Shown here in pieces: positions 1 through 8,921 of a DNA stretch of 64,000 nucleotides (positions are counted from its first letter, which is position 1; every line of letters begins with the position of its first letter). Below the pieces are notes generated by a model. That model worked only from the letters and a program-made list of their open reading frames with translations, did no database searches and was not told the origin of the DNA. The translations under genes and the position numbers were made by a program. Where the stretch lies: assembly GCF_003259505.1 (NCBI RefSeq), contig NZ_QLLK01000017.1, positions 1 to 64,000 on the forward strand. Reading direction: 5' to 3'. Source of the DNA: Algoriphagus yeomjeoni (GTDB lineage: Bacteria > Bacteroidota > Bacteroidia > Cytophagales > Cyclobacteriaceae).

Positions 1-348
1 AACCTGGAGGCGAAAACGGCACAGCATTTAATCAAAGATTACATTGATTCAAACGCTGTACTTCAAACAGATAAGAGCACCACCTTCTCAGACCTGAGTA
101 ATTGTATTGATGTTCATGTCAGAGAAATCTCTGGAACCAAAGAAGGCAATTTTAACCTCAAATGGGTTCATATTGCCATTAGTAACTTAAAGAAACACCT
201 GCAGACATATCATATGATCAGCGAAAGAATGATGCAGAACTACCTAGATGAGTTTTGTTACAAGCTCAACAGAAGATACTTCGGTCAAAAACTCTTTGAC
301 AGACTCATCATTGCTTCAATTTATCCATACTGGTATGATTGCGGATAA
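1..348 (+). CDS. IS1595-type (ISXO2-like) transposase, C-terminal part
   Basis: An open frame runs from the first base of the window to a TAA at 346-348, so the start lies outside. The translation holds the end of a DDE transposase of the ISXO2/IS1595 group: a 'KWVHIAISNLK' stretch, then 'TYHMISERMMQNYLDEFCY' and 'NRRYFGQKLFDRL'. These match the conserved C-terminal part of that family, where the last catalytic acidic residue lies in the YLDEF segment. The last ten or so codons ('ASIYPYWYDCG') do not look like the family and overlap the 3' end of hsdS on the other strand. The insertion sequence boundary is therefore probably near position 310-320, with the frame reading out of the element. 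Terminal inverted repeats could not be identified from one end alone. Confidence 0.75.
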   Translation, partial: NLEAKTAQHLIKDYIDSNAVLQTDKSTTFSDLSNCIDVHVREISGTKEGNFNLKWVHIAISNLKKHLQTYHMISERMMQNYLDEFCYKLNRRYFGQKLFDRLIIASIYPYWYDCG

Positions 349-1504
349 TCATATTTATTATTCTTTGAATGATTGGCTCCACTTTTTCATAAAACAATGT
401 AAGAACTTCTTGGCCTGGAATCACAAAAGGAGAACAATCGACAATCTCCTTATTAATGTGAGGTTGTTGTGCCCCTGTTCTTAGGCTCATTAATCGATCA
501 ATGTCGCTTAAAACTGAAAAATAGATATATGAATTTTTGAATTGCTCATTCTCCTTTATCCCAACTACGGACTGATTAAAACATGCATCAATTCCTAAAA
601 TACTAACTCGCAAATGCCTAGTTATTGAAAGTAAAACACTTCCTTTTTCTAAAAAAGAAGTCGGGGAGTTTTTGATTGCCTTCTTCGAGATCTTTTTCTC
701 AGAACTAATTATTGGAAAGTCAGAAATCTCCCCAGAGTTTAACCATGGTACATCACCATTCCAATACTCCTCAATTTTGGTTGAAGGTGTTCCACCTAAA
801 TAGGTTTTAAGGACTCGACCTAACTCTTTCACCTCCCACCCCTCAGGAATCTCCCGCTTCAGCTCCTTATTCCAGACCATTTTCCCGCCTGAGCTTTTAT
901 AGGGCTTACCGTCGGAATCGGGCTTGCCCTGAGCGAAGTCGAAGGGGAAATCAAACTGCACAAACCAATACTCATAAATCAACTTCGCCATCGCCTCCAG
1001 CTCAGCATTGATACGGTTGTTGAGTTCTATTTTATCGTCTAGGGCTGAAAGAATTGATGCGATTTTTTTTTGACGAACTAAGTTAGGAATCTGGACAGGT
1101 AAACTCTCCATGAAACCTTTAGTAATATGAAGCATTATACTTCCATGGGTTGAACCAATCATCGAATTGGTTCTTTGAAAAAGGTAATAGTAAAGAAATA
1201 TTTTATTTATTTTATTGGTATTTGGAAGAAGTTTCCAAATGTGATAATGGTAAATAACTTTCTCTCCTTTCCATATTTTGGGACCAAAAGAGGCTGACCA
1301 TGCAAATAACAAATCTCCATTTTCACAATATTTATCTTCATCCAATTCAAGATTGGAATAATACCATGAATTGTTCGAAAAAAAATTTCCAACTCTCAAT
1401 ACACGGTATTTACCTTGTTTCAAAAGTTCCTCTTGCTTGTAAGCTCTTCCATTTATTACTTTACAAACCTCCCCTAATATTTGATATTCAAATGCTTTAC
1501 TCAT
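308..1504 (-). CDS. hsdS: Type I restriction enzyme specificity subunit HsdS (3' end altered)
   Basis: HsdS recognises the target DNA sequence for the type I restriction-modification complex. The 398 residues show two target-recognition domains (about 1-145 and 225-370). Between them is the conserved coiled-coil spacer with 'KIASILSALDDKIELNN' (about 147-163) and 'YEYWFVQFDFP', followed by 'GKPYKSSGGKMVWN'. The start ATG overlaps the end of hsdM by 8 bp, which indicates translational coupling. Two oddities are visible. First, residues about 188-195 (FDFAQGKP) look like an in-frame insertion into the spacer and coincide with a dispersed repeat core at 928-945. Second, the protein stops at 'SMDKLKQ', where relatives usually continue with a short helix (LRDTLLPKLMSG-like). 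The missing end coincides with the transposase tail. Function may be retained, because both recognition domains are complete. Confidence 0.9.
   Translation of the reverse strand: MSKAFEYQILGEVCKVINGRAYKQEELLKQGKYRVLRVGNFFSNNSWYYSNLELDEDKYCENGDLLFAWSASFGPKIWKGEKVIYHYHIWKLLPNTNKINKIFLYYYLFQRTNSMIGSTHGSIMLHITKGFMESLPVQIPNLVRQKKIASILSALDDKIELNNRINAELEAMAKLIYEYWFVQFDFPFDFAQGKPDSDGKPYKSSGGKMVWNKELKREIPEGWEVKELGRVLKTYLGGTPSTKIEEYWNGDVPWLNSGEISDFPIISSEKKISKKAIKNSPTSFLEKGSVLLSITRHLRVSILGIDACFNQSVVGIKENEQFKNSYIYFSVLSDIDRLMSLRTGAQQPHINKEIVDCSPFVIPGQEVLTLFYEKVEPIIQRIINMIIRNHTSMDKLKQ
920..945. repeat. Dispersed CTGAGCGAAGTCGAAG repeat inside hsdS
   Basis: Positions 928-945 read CCTGAGCGAAGTCGAAGG. The same core, in either orientation, forms the tandem arrays at 23491-23574 and 24167-24250 and the inverted pair at 23619-23690. 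Here it lies in the coding strand of the HsdS spacer and adds about eight codons (FDFAQGKP) without shifting the frame. Confidence 0.7.
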
Positions 1505-3095
1505 AACTCAACCCTTTCAATTGCTTTTGAATTACCCCATCCAATCGCTTTCCCTCCGCAAACAAGCCACTCAGCCGCTCCTCAAAGCCACTAAGTTTTT
1601 CTTGAAATTCTTCAGCGGTGATATCCACATACTCGATTTTCACCTCAAAATATTGCCCAGCTGAGAAGGAATAGTTTTTCTCCTGAATTTCGGTTTTAGT
1701 AACCACCACAGAGAGATCTTCTTCAGCTTCTTTGGAATTGAATACTTCGATAATCTGTCTCTCTTCTTCTCGGGAAAGTACAGTCCGTTGATTCTTGCCC
1801 TCTTTTACTGTTTTCCCCAGTTTGGAAGCATCCATTAGTACGATTTGCTCTGTACCTGCTTTCTTGTCTATAATGATTACAGACACATTGGTTCCAGTAC
1901 TTGCGAAAATATTGCTCGGCATACTGACCACGCCCCGAAGCCAGCCTTTATCAATCAATCGCTGCCGTATCTTCTTCTCTATCCCACTCTGGGCAGTAAT
2001 AAATCCTGTAGGCACCACAATGGCCGCCTTACCGGAATCATTTAGACTACCCATTATATGCTGGATAAAGAGCAGGTAGATCGCCATGGATTCTTTCTTG
2101 GCCTTTGGCACCTTTGGAATGCCTGCAAAGAAGCGTTCTTTGAAGGTATCCTTTTCCAGATCATCCCTAAAATCAGAAAAATCCAGCTTGAAAGGCGGAT
2201 TAGAAACGATATAATCGAAAGACTGCTTTTCCCAATAAAAGGGTTGTGCAATGGTATTAGTCTTGATCACATTGGGAATACTATGAGTCAAATTATTCAG
2301 GATCAGATTCAGTCGTAGCATGGTGCTGGACTTTTGGGAAATATCCTCCGAATAGATGGTACACTTATCCTCGCCGATTTGATGCGCCAAAGACATCAAA
2401 AGTGAGCCTGAGCCCACACTTGGGTCATAGCATTTACCCTTACCGATATTTTCAGGATCTACCAGAATATTGGCAATAATCCTTGCTACGGCATTCGGGG
2501 TATAGTACTCGGCATATTTCCCTCCTGAATCGGAGTTGTAGTCTTTGATCAGATACTCAAAGATGTCCTTGAAGAAATCGTACTTCTCCGCAAAGTAATC
2601 CTCAAAACTCTCCTCAAAACTAAATTCAAAGAGCTTATTAATCAAAGCCCTGCAAAAATCATCCCGTTGGGAAGAATCTGAGATATATTGACTCAGCTCA
2701 TCAAACAACTTATCCTTTGCTCCGGAAAAGGATTTGATGGAGAAAATACCTGTATTTTCCACCGAGATATCCCGTAAGGTATCGTCAAAAGTTTTGGCGA
2801 AATCATCGGTATTCTGGGTATTGTGCAGGTGGGCAATCAGTTGATGAGGTTTCAATTTAGGAACATTCTCATCCAGCAAATCCATCAACAAATCCTCATC
2901 TACCTCCTTACCAAGCTGTTGCTTTTTCTTCTTTACTTCATATCGGAATTTGTCATTCAGGAATTTGTATAAAAACACCTGAGAGATAATCTTAAATTCA
3001 TTGCCATCATTTCCCAAGCCGTAGTTAGCACAGACACTCTTCAGATTATCGATGAGTTGCTTGGTTTTGGTGGTATAGGTAATATCCTGAGTCAT
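1497..3095 (-). CDS. hsdM: Type I restriction-modification DNA adenine methyltransferase HsdM
   Basis: HsdM transfers a methyl group from S-adenosylmethionine to adenine N6 in the HsdS-defined target, as part of M2S or R2M2S complexes. The 532-residue protein has the N-terminal helical HsdM domain (about 10-150), the SAM-binding motif I 'CYDPSVGSGSLLM' (about 222-234) and the catalytic motif IV 'NPPF' (299-302). Length and motif order are normal. The start lies 3 bp from the end of hsdR and the stop overlaps hsdS by 8 bp, so hsdR-hsdM-hsdS form one tight operon. Confidence 0.96.
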   Translation of the reverse strand: MTQDITYTTKTKQLIDNLKSVCANYGLGNDGNEFKIISQVFLYKFLNDKFRYEVKKKKQQLGKEVDEDLLMDLLDENVPKLKPHQLIAHLHNTQNTDDFAKTFDDTLRDISVENTGIFSIKSFSGAKDKLFDELSQYISDSSQRDDFCRALINKLFEFSFEESFEDYFAEKYDFFKDIFEYLIKDYNSDSGGKYAEYYTPNAVARIIANILVDPENIGKGKCYDPSVGSGSLLMSLAHQIGEDKCTIYSEDISQKSSTMLRLNLILNNLTHSIPNVIKTNTIAQPFYWEKQSFDYIVSNPPFKLDFSDFRDDLEKDTFKERFFAGIPKVPKAKKESMAIYLLFIQHIMGSLNDSGKAAIVVPTGFITAQSGIEKKIRQRLIDKGWLRGVVSMPSNIFASTGTNVSVIIIDKKAGTEQIVLMDASKLGKTVKEGKNQRTVLSREEERQIIEVFNSKEAEEDLSVVVTKTEIQEKNYSFSAGQYFEVKIEYVDITAEEFQEKLSGFEERLSGLFAEGKRLDGVIQKQLKGLSYE

Positions 3096-3098
3096 TTT

Positions 3099-6000
3099 TT
3101 ATATTCTAGCTTGGTACAATTGAAAATATTCCTTCCCGATCAGGGTGCTGATATTTCTTCTTGTCCCGGTATCTAAATTCAATTTTTCATCCACAACAAA
3201 CTTTTCTGAGACGAGACGAACCAGGTAGCGATCAAACAATTCTTCATTGTGCAAATAGTCCTCCTGCCCTTCCAGCCTATCGTCCACCTCTTTTTTCACC
3301 AGCATTAAGGCTCTATGCAATTGCATCTCTTTGGCACTGAGACTTCCCTTTTCTGTCAGTCTCTTATGGATTCGGGCATATTTCTCATCATTGCCGTATT
3401 TGGCTTTGAGTAAAGCATTCTTTCGGTTCAGTTCTTTGGCCTGCTCATGAATTTTGCGCAGCAAAGGTAAGTTTTCTACCAGATCTGCCTGAGTGGTTTC
3501 TGTTAAATTTTTCTTCTTAAAAATCCGCTCTAATTCCTCTCTAAGATTCACAAAAATAGGATCACTTTGATCAAAATTGTTTTGTAAGGCTTCACGGGTT
3601 TTTCGGAGTTGCTCCTTGAGTTCATCCGCTAGCTTCAACTCTTCTTCCCCTACTTTGATAAACTGAAAAACGATCTCCTCCAAAGCTGCATTAAGCAAGT
3701 TTTGATTAGCTTCTTCGTTTCCAATATTTTCTATAAAGTTGAGATTATCCAATCTATTTTGAGCTTCGATCAATAGGCGATTGAGCACCTCAAAGTCCAC
3801 CAGTTCCCCAAGTCCCTCATAGCCCTGAAGGGCAATCAAATTTTTCAGCTCTTTGGCAGTGCGTAAGGCTTTGACCAAAGCGAGCAATTCTTTTTTGTCG
3901 GTAATTTGGCTGATCTGTTGGGAAAAGAGCTCACGGTTTTGAGTATCAAAATGAAATAGAGTCTCTTGTATTTCATTAATCTCAGTTCGAATTTCCTCTT
4001 CAGATTTGAATAAATTGGAATACATTTCCATTTCATCTCCCAACTGATCCTGAAGTTCCTCGAAATAAAGCCGATTTGTTCTGTCAAAAGCAGAGGAGAT
4101 ATCAGCAAAGTCAACTACATATCCATAGTGGTATTTTTTATAAGGTCGATTGACCCTTGTCAAAGTTTGCAACAAGTTGTGATCTTGAATAACTCTTGCC
4201 AAATAAAGCTTCTTCAACCGCTTGGCATCAAAACCAGTCAATAGCATGTTGTAAACAAACAGAATATCAACCCGGCCAAACTTATAGGCTTTGATCAAAT
4301 CCTTTCGAATATTCTTGTCATTCTCATCATGTAGGATTAAGGCAGCATTCAGTTTTTTCCGCTTTCTTTTTCCGTAAGGAAGAGAGGGTTCAGCAGCCAC
4401 AGGTAGATTTTCTACACTTATTTCCTGTTCTCCATATTGCTCCTCAAATAACTGGAACAACATTTTAGCTTGCTTGGAGGAATCACAAACCACCAATCCT
4501 CCCAACGTCTCATCTTGCCAGAAATCCCTAAAGTCGATCAGATCCTTAGTAATGTAATCCAGCAAACCTTTTGCAAATTTCGGTTGAGCATAAACATCCG
4601 AAGCTTTAATATCACCTTTGAGAAGTTTGATCTCCTCCATCATCTCCTTCATCTCTAGCTTGAAACTTCCCTCGATTTCCTCCCGAATCAATCTCAACGT
4701 ATAGCCATCAGCGATGGAGCGGTTGTAATAATATTTGTGGATATAGTTACCAAACAACAATCTGGAATCATACTCTTTTGCTACTTCTCGAAGCAATGGA
4801 GTTCCAGTCAAAGCAATGATAACTGCCTTTCGATCTGAATTCATCAAATTGGCTAGGTAATTCCCTTTGGGATTATAGCTTCGGTGTGCTTCATCCAGGA
4901 AGAATACCCTTTGGGTCTGTATATCGTAATCCGGTATAGCTACAGCAGTAGCACTCTCTGTGAATTTTTGAATATTGACTACAGTGATTTCAGGTCTACC
5001 ACTATCATTGTGCAGAGCTCCAACTACCTGAAGATCCTTAATAAAATCCTGACGGGAATTCACTGGATTTACTTTCAGGCCTCGGTTTGAAAATTCAGCA
5101 GTCGCTTGAATCAATAAATCTATTCGGTCTACAATGAAGTAAAATTTAGGAATCACATTTTGCTTTTGATAATAATCCCTCAGATGTTTCACATTGAAAT
5201 ATGCTAAGGCTGTCTTTCCAGAACCCTGTGTATGCCAGATAATCCCTTTTTGTTTGCCTTCATCCAATCTTGCTGCAATGGCCTTAGTAGCAAAGATTTG
5301 AGGATATCGCATGATATGCTTTTCCAACCCTTTTTCCTCCTCCACATAAGCGATAGCGTAGCGCAAAATAAAAGCTAGTCGCTCTTTGCTAAACAAAGAA
5401 CTTAAAATCCTATTTGTAGGAGAATTTTCGCTCCTATTGGTTTTGAACTCGGGACTATGTTTTACAACTAGCAAATTGTTGTCTTTCAGGACAAAATTTT
5501 CTTGCTCTTCCGAAATATCTACCAGTTTTTGTCTGACAGGGTAATCCTCATCCTCCCTGAAGTAGTTGAATTTCAAATCCGAATATGCAGCAGTAGCATA
5601 GAAAGCTCCAAATACAGGTTCTACAATTCCGTCTTCATACTCCATGTTATTGGAGAAAATCATCAACTGGGTAATATTGGCAAAGCGGCGAAAATATTTA
5701 TTCTTAAAACGGGAATTAATCCGGCTTCTTTCCGCGATTACCCCATCTTTATTATGAGGCTTTTTCACTTCCACAAAGGCAAGCGGCATTCCATTGATCA
5801 GGACTGTAATATCAGGCCGAAACTCTTCCTCATTATTTTTGCAAGTAAGCTCAGTAGTAACATGAAAGCTGTTATTATCAAAGTTTTTGAAGTCTATGAG
5901 CTTGATCCCTGAAGTAGCAGTTAGCCTTTGATAAAATTTTCTCCCCAAATCCTCATAATCTAATTCCAAAGTCAATTCATCCAATAAGCGAATGATATCA

Positions 6001-6170
6001 TCTTCGGATATCCCAGGATTGATTCGAAGTAGACTTTCAATAAAAATCGGTTCAAAAATATTGGTCTCTTCCCTTCGATTTTGCTGACTTTGAGGAATAT
6101 AAGTATATCCCAATCGTATAAAATGTAAAATAGCAGGGATTTTGACCCTAGAATCTTCGTTAAAAGCCAT
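3099..6170 (-). CDS. hsdR: Type I restriction endonuclease subunit HsdR
   Basis: HsdR is the motor and nuclease subunit of the type I system: it translocates unmodified DNA using ATP and then cuts it. The 1023 residues show a RecB-like nuclease domain with D120 in 'FRPDITVLI' and 'FVEVKK' (E134, K136). Next comes a superfamily 2 helicase core with Walker A 'HTQGSGKT' (313-320), a DEAH-type box 'FFLDEAHRSY', motif III 'ALTGTPL', and the motif VI-like 'QTLTRVNRPYKKYHYGYVVDF'-type region. A long helical C-terminal part presumably binds the methylase. It is first in the hsdR-hsdM-hsdS operon. No catalytic residue appears to be lost. Confidence 0.95.
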   Translation of the reverse strand: MAFNEDSRVKIPAILHFIRLGYTYIPQSQQNRREETNIFEPIFIESLLRINPGISEDDIIRLLDELTLELDYEDLGRKFYQRLTATSGIKLIDFKNFDNNSFHVTTELTCKNNEEEFRPDITVLINGMPLAFVEVKKPHNKDGVIAERSRINSRFKNKYFRRFANITQLMIFSNNMEYEDGIVEPVFGAFYATAAYSDLKFNYFREDEDYPVRQKLVDISEEQENFVLKDNNLLVVKHSPEFKTNRSENSPTNRILSSLFSKERLAFILRYAIAYVEEEKGLEKHIMRYPQIFATKAIAARLDEGKQKGIIWHTQGSGKTALAYFNVKHLRDYYQKQNVIPKFYFIVDRIDLLIQATAEFSNRGLKVNPVNSRQDFIKDLQVVGALHNDSGRPEITVVNIQKFTESATAVAIPDYDIQTQRVFFLDEAHRSYNPKGNYLANLMNSDRKAVIIALTGTPLLREVAKEYDSRLLFGNYIHKYYYNRSIADGYTLRLIREEIEGSFKLEMKEMMEEIKLLKGDIKASDVYAQPKFAKGLLDYITKDLIDFRDFWQDETLGGLVVCDSSKQAKMLFQLFEEQYGEQEISVENLPVAAEPSLPYGKRKRKKLNAALILHDENDKNIRKDLIKAYKFGRVDILFVYNMLLTGFDAKRLKKLYLARVIQDHNLLQTLTRVNRPYKKYHYGYVVDFADISSAFDRTNRLYFEELQDQLGDEMEMYSNLFKSEEEIRTEINEIQETLFHFDTQNRELFSQQISQITDKKELLALVKALRTAKELKNLIALQGYEGLGELVDFEVLNRLLIEAQNRLDNLNFIENIGNEEANQNLLNAALEEIVFQFIKVGEEELKLADELKEQLRKTREALQNNFDQSDPIFVNLREELERIFKKKNLTETTQADLVENLPLLRKIHEQAKELNRKNALLKAKYGNDEKYARIHKRLTEKGSLSAKEMQLHRALMLVKKEVDDRLEGQEDYLHNEELFDRYLVRLVSEKFVVDEKLNLDTGTRRNISTLIGKEYFQLYQARI

Positions 6171-6370
6171 TTAAAATAAAACTGTAAAAAGTAAGAATGC
6201 TTCAATATGGGGAATTCCAGCAATTTTGACAAGGTCAATTTTGCAGAAAGATGTATTGAATAATAGGTGATGCTATAACTTATAGTCTTCTGGTATTTTA
6301 CCCTCTTCCAGAATACTTTAGAACCTAGAAATTGAAAAACTTAAAGTCATAAATCAAAAAAAGAAAAAAC

Positions 6371-6625
6371 ATGACTTTAATTATATCCAGCATAAACAAC
6401 TCCTACATCTCAATTGGAGGAGATATCAAGGCAAGTTATATAAACAGTGATGCCAGAGTTTTTGAACTCTTACTGAAATCTCTGGAAATCAACAGAAATT
6501 TAATCGCTGGTATTACTACCGCATGGGAATCAGAAACTGAAATGATAGAGCATCTAAATGGGATAATGGATGCTCAGCGTAAACTGGAGTTGGAAGTTTC
6601 AGAGCAGGCTCCCACTGAGGAATAA
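6371..6625 (+). CDS. Small hypothetical protein (84 aa)
   Basis: An 84-residue frame begins with an ATG after an A-rich leader typical of Bacteroidota. I do not recognise a family. The N-terminus is mixed beta-like (MTLIISSINNSYISIGGDIK) and the C-terminal half is acidic and helical (LNGIMDAQRKLELEVSEQ). There is no signal peptide or membrane segment. It sits alone on the plus strand between two minus-strand genes. If the DUF3024 gene next door is read in its corrected frame it ends at 6642, so the two genes would no longer overlap, which supports this frame being real. Confidence 0.45.
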   Translation: MTLIISSINNSYISIGGDIKASYINSDARVFELLLKSLEINRNLIAGITTAWESETEMIEHLNGIMDAQRKLELEVSEQAPTEE

Positions 6626-6988
6626 AACAGGCTTTATACATCTACCCAAAAAAACAATGATGGGGTCATTCACAATCTCTTCTAATGCTAATTCAAGTTT
6701 AACGACCTCTGCTTTTGGCTCATAAGCAGCCCATTTCAGATTTCCTCGCATCCAGTAGATTTTCCAGAGATCAGTGCTCTTTTCATATTTGATCTTTGCA
6801 AACGGGTTTCTCATACTCTCAGAAGGCTTATTCCAAATAGGTCTGACTTCCTCCAAGAAAATATCCTGACCTTTGATCGTATAGCCCAAATCAAGTTTGT
6901 TCCGTATCTCCTCATCCGGTCGACGCAAAGCCAGCCAAATAGTCAAGGATGATTCTATATCTCGAAGATGTTCTTTTGAAAATGCCAT
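6599..6988 (-). CDS. DUF3024 family protein with a probable frameshift near its C-terminus
   Basis: The 129 residues match the DUF3024 pattern: 'RRPDEEIRNKLDLGYTIKGQ', 'FLEEVRPIW', then 'KIYWMRGNLKWAAYEP', a small family of unknown function common in Bacteroidota and Proteobacteria. Family members normally end with a short '(D)P-x-x-CFFG' tail. Here the frame reads 'NDPIIVFLGRCIKP...' instead, but the neighbouring frame at 6642-6665 encodes PHHCFFG followed by a stop. One extra C in the four-C run (plus-strand G run at 6662-6665) would restore the canonical end, giving a gene of 6642-6988. This is either a real lesion or a homopolymer sequencing error. Confidence 0.8.
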   Translation of the reverse strand: MAFSKEHLRDIESSLTIWLALRRPDEEIRNKLDLGYTIKGQDIFLEEVRPIWNKPSESMRNPFAKIKYEKSTDLWKIYWMRGNLKWAAYEPKAEVVKLELALEEIVNDPIIVFLGRCIKPVLFLSGSLL

Positions 6989-7330
6989 GGGCTCAAAAAT
7001 AGTTGATACAACTGAATTTTTAGCAGTGCCTAACCATCACTATTTCCACTTCAAATGAGGTATTAACAACATTTCTAGCTTATCATCTGCCTCCCTAAGC
7101 CATAGATTACAGCCAAATCCTTAGCTGCTTAGCGATAGTAGAGTTTCATATCAGGAAATTTTAAACCATATCTAAACCATAGCTAAACCATTTTATACCC
7201 TTATAAAAACCAATTTTTTAATGGTTTTATCTAGCTTATAATTTGTGAATAGTAAAATTTATACAACTGATTACTAGTTATTTAACCACACAAAGCCTAT
7301 ATTCAACTAGGACTTTAAACACATGGATGT
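6989..7330. other. Intergenic region with three 11-bp direct repeats
   Basis: No gene is visible. Positions 7163-7192 hold three adjacent copies of AAACCATAnCT (11-bp period), the last one partial. At 7206-7229 there is an inverted pair AAAACCA/TGGTTTT that reuses the same ACCAT core. The group lies 100-170 bp upstream of the DUF6266 gene and could be a regulator binding site. The rest is AT-rich spacer. Confidence 0.5.
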
Positions 7331-7993
7331 ATGGCACGAGTAGCAAACAGCTCCCTAGCAGGACTAAATGGTAATATGGGAGATATGATTTTTTACCAAA
7401 TCAATGGTATAACCTACGTAAGACGTAAACCCACAAAAAGAAGCAATGCACAGAAAAAGAGAATGAAAAAATCCCCGATCAACGAACGATCTCAAGGGAA
7501 ATTTTCAATGGTGCACAAATACCTAAAAGGGTTAAAATATGTGATTAGATTCGGGTTTCAAGAGGAAATCAAAGGAGCCAGGCACGCCTATCATGCCTGT
7601 GGTTCCTATACCCGATTGAACTGCTTTTCCCAAGATGGGCAGGACTACCAAATCGATCCCTCTCTTTTCAAAGTAAGCCGGGGTACACTTATGGAAGCAG
7701 AAGATGGCAAAGCTTTAAGAACTGATGAAGGCATCTTATTTACCTGGAAAGACAATTCCGGAACTTCCAGTGCACAAGCATGGGACGAAGCTTTCTTAGT
7801 AATCCATAATCCTACCCAACAAACTTCAGTATGGGAAGAAATAGGGAGCCACAGGAATAAGGGAGAACACTTCCTCAAACACTCATTTGGAACTTCTGGC
7901 GGAGATTGGCATGGTTATTTAGCATTCAGTCAAGTAAATCGCAGAACCAACAAAAGAAAACTTTCAGATTCTGTTTATTTGGGAATTATTTAG
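7331..7993 (+). CDS. DUF6266 family protein
   Basis: A 220-residue protein whose N-terminus 'NSSLAGLNGNMGDMIFYQINGITYVRRKP' carries the pattern of the Bacteroidota DUF6266 family (a glycine-rich 'G-x-x-G-N-x-G...Y...G..V.R..P' segment followed by a basic linker with several lysines). The remainder is beta-rich with conserved tryptophans and has no signal peptide or membrane helix. The function of the family is unknown; members often occur as variable, laterally spread single genes. It starts at the ATG at 7331, just after an overlapping out-of-frame ATG, and is not in an operon with the secreted amidase-like gene that follows. Confidence 0.75.
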   Translation: MARVANSSLAGLNGNMGDMIFYQINGITYVRRKPTKRSNAQKKRMKKSPINERSQGKFSMVHKYLKGLKYVIRFGFQEEIKGARHAYHACGSYTRLNCFSQDGQDYQIDPSLFKVSRGTLMEAEDGKALRTDEGILFTWKDNSGTSSAQAWDEAFLVIHNPTQQTSVWEEIGSHRNKGEHFLKHSFGTSGGDWHGYLAFSQVNRRTNKRKLSDSVYLGII

Positions 7994-8042
7994 TTTTTAT
8001 GTGATAGGAGTTGAATACTGCTTATCCTATATGATTCCCTTT

Positions 8043-8885
8043 ATGAACAAGATTATTGCATTAGTCCTCTTCCTCATCCTCCCATTCATCTCCACTGCCC
8101 AAACGGTCTGCACTTTGGAAAGTAGGGAAAAGCTTGAAGAGATGCTGAGCAAACTTGAGCAGAAAGACCTTGAAAATAGAACTTCAAATGAGCTGGTCAT
8201 AGAGATTGGAAAGCTCTTCCTTGAAACTCCCTACGTAGAAAAAACGCTAGAGCTTCCAGGCAGCGAAAAACTTGTTATTAATCTCACAGGCCTCGATTGT
8301 ACTACTTTTTTGGAAACAGTAGTAACGATGACAAGACTTACTCAAGAAGGTAAATTCACTTTTGAAGCATTCGAAAAGGAGCTGGAAATGCTACGCTATC
8401 GAGATGGAATCAACAGCGGATACTCTTCACGATTACACTATTTTTCCGACTGGATTTATGAAAATGAGCAAAAGAGAATTTTGAAGGATGTGACCAAGGA
8501 AGTTGGTGGATCTCCATACGGGAACACTCCTTCCTTTATGTCTGAAAACCCAAAGTTCTATGCACAGTTGAATAATTCAAGCAACCTAGTTCAGATCAAG
8601 GCATCTGAAGCTCTCATCAAAGGAAGAAGCTATTTCTATATCCCGAAAGCTGATATAAAAAAGCTGGAGAAAAACATCCAATCAGGTGACATCATCGCTA
8701 TCACCACTTCAATGAATAATCTGGATATCGTACACACAGGTTTTGCAATTGAGAAAAACGGCAGAATGCATTTGCTTCATGCAAGTTCCAAAAACATGAA
8801 AGTGGAAATTTCCGAAAAACCTCTGAGTGAGTACCTGGCAGGAAACAAATCCCAATCAGGAATTATGGTGGCTAGGTTAAGGTAA
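8043..8885 (+). CDS. DUF1460 family secreted amidase-like protein
   Basis: DUF1460 proteins have an NlpC/P60-like papain fold and are thought to act on amide bonds of cell-wall peptides. The frame is open from a GTG at 8001, but the ATG at 8043 gives a clean signal peptide (MNKIIALVLFLILPFISTAQ) and is preferred; the protein is then 280 residues. The probable catalytic cysteine is in 'LDCTTFLETVV' and the histidine in 'DIVHTGFAI', followed by 'LLHASS'. A hairpin terminator follows directly. It is likely periplasmic. Confidence 0.85.
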   Translation: MNKIIALVLFLILPFISTAQTVCTLESREKLEEMLSKLEQKDLENRTSNELVIEIGKLFLETPYVEKTLELPGSEKLVINLTGLDCTTFLETVVTMTRLTQEGKFTFEAFEKELEMLRYRDGINSGYSSRLHYFSDWIYENEQKRILKDVTKEVGGSPYGNTPSFMSENPKFYAQLNNSSNLVQIKASEALIKGRSYFYIPKADIKKLEKNIQSGDIIAITTSMNNLDIVHTGFAIEKNGRMHLLHASSKNMKVEISEKPLSEYLAGNKSQSGIMVARLR

Positions 8886-8886
8886 A

Positions 8887-8912
8887 CCTCGGCTCAAAAT
8901 TTTGAACCGAGG
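8887..8912. terminator. Hairpin between convergent genes
   Basis: CCTCGG at 8887-8892 pairs with CCGAGG at 8907-8912, with an inner TCAAAATTTTGA palindrome. It lies between the convergent DUF1460 and ExbB-like genes and could end both transcripts, although the following T-rich stretch is weak. Confidence 0.5.
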
Positions 8913-8921
8913 CGAATTTCG

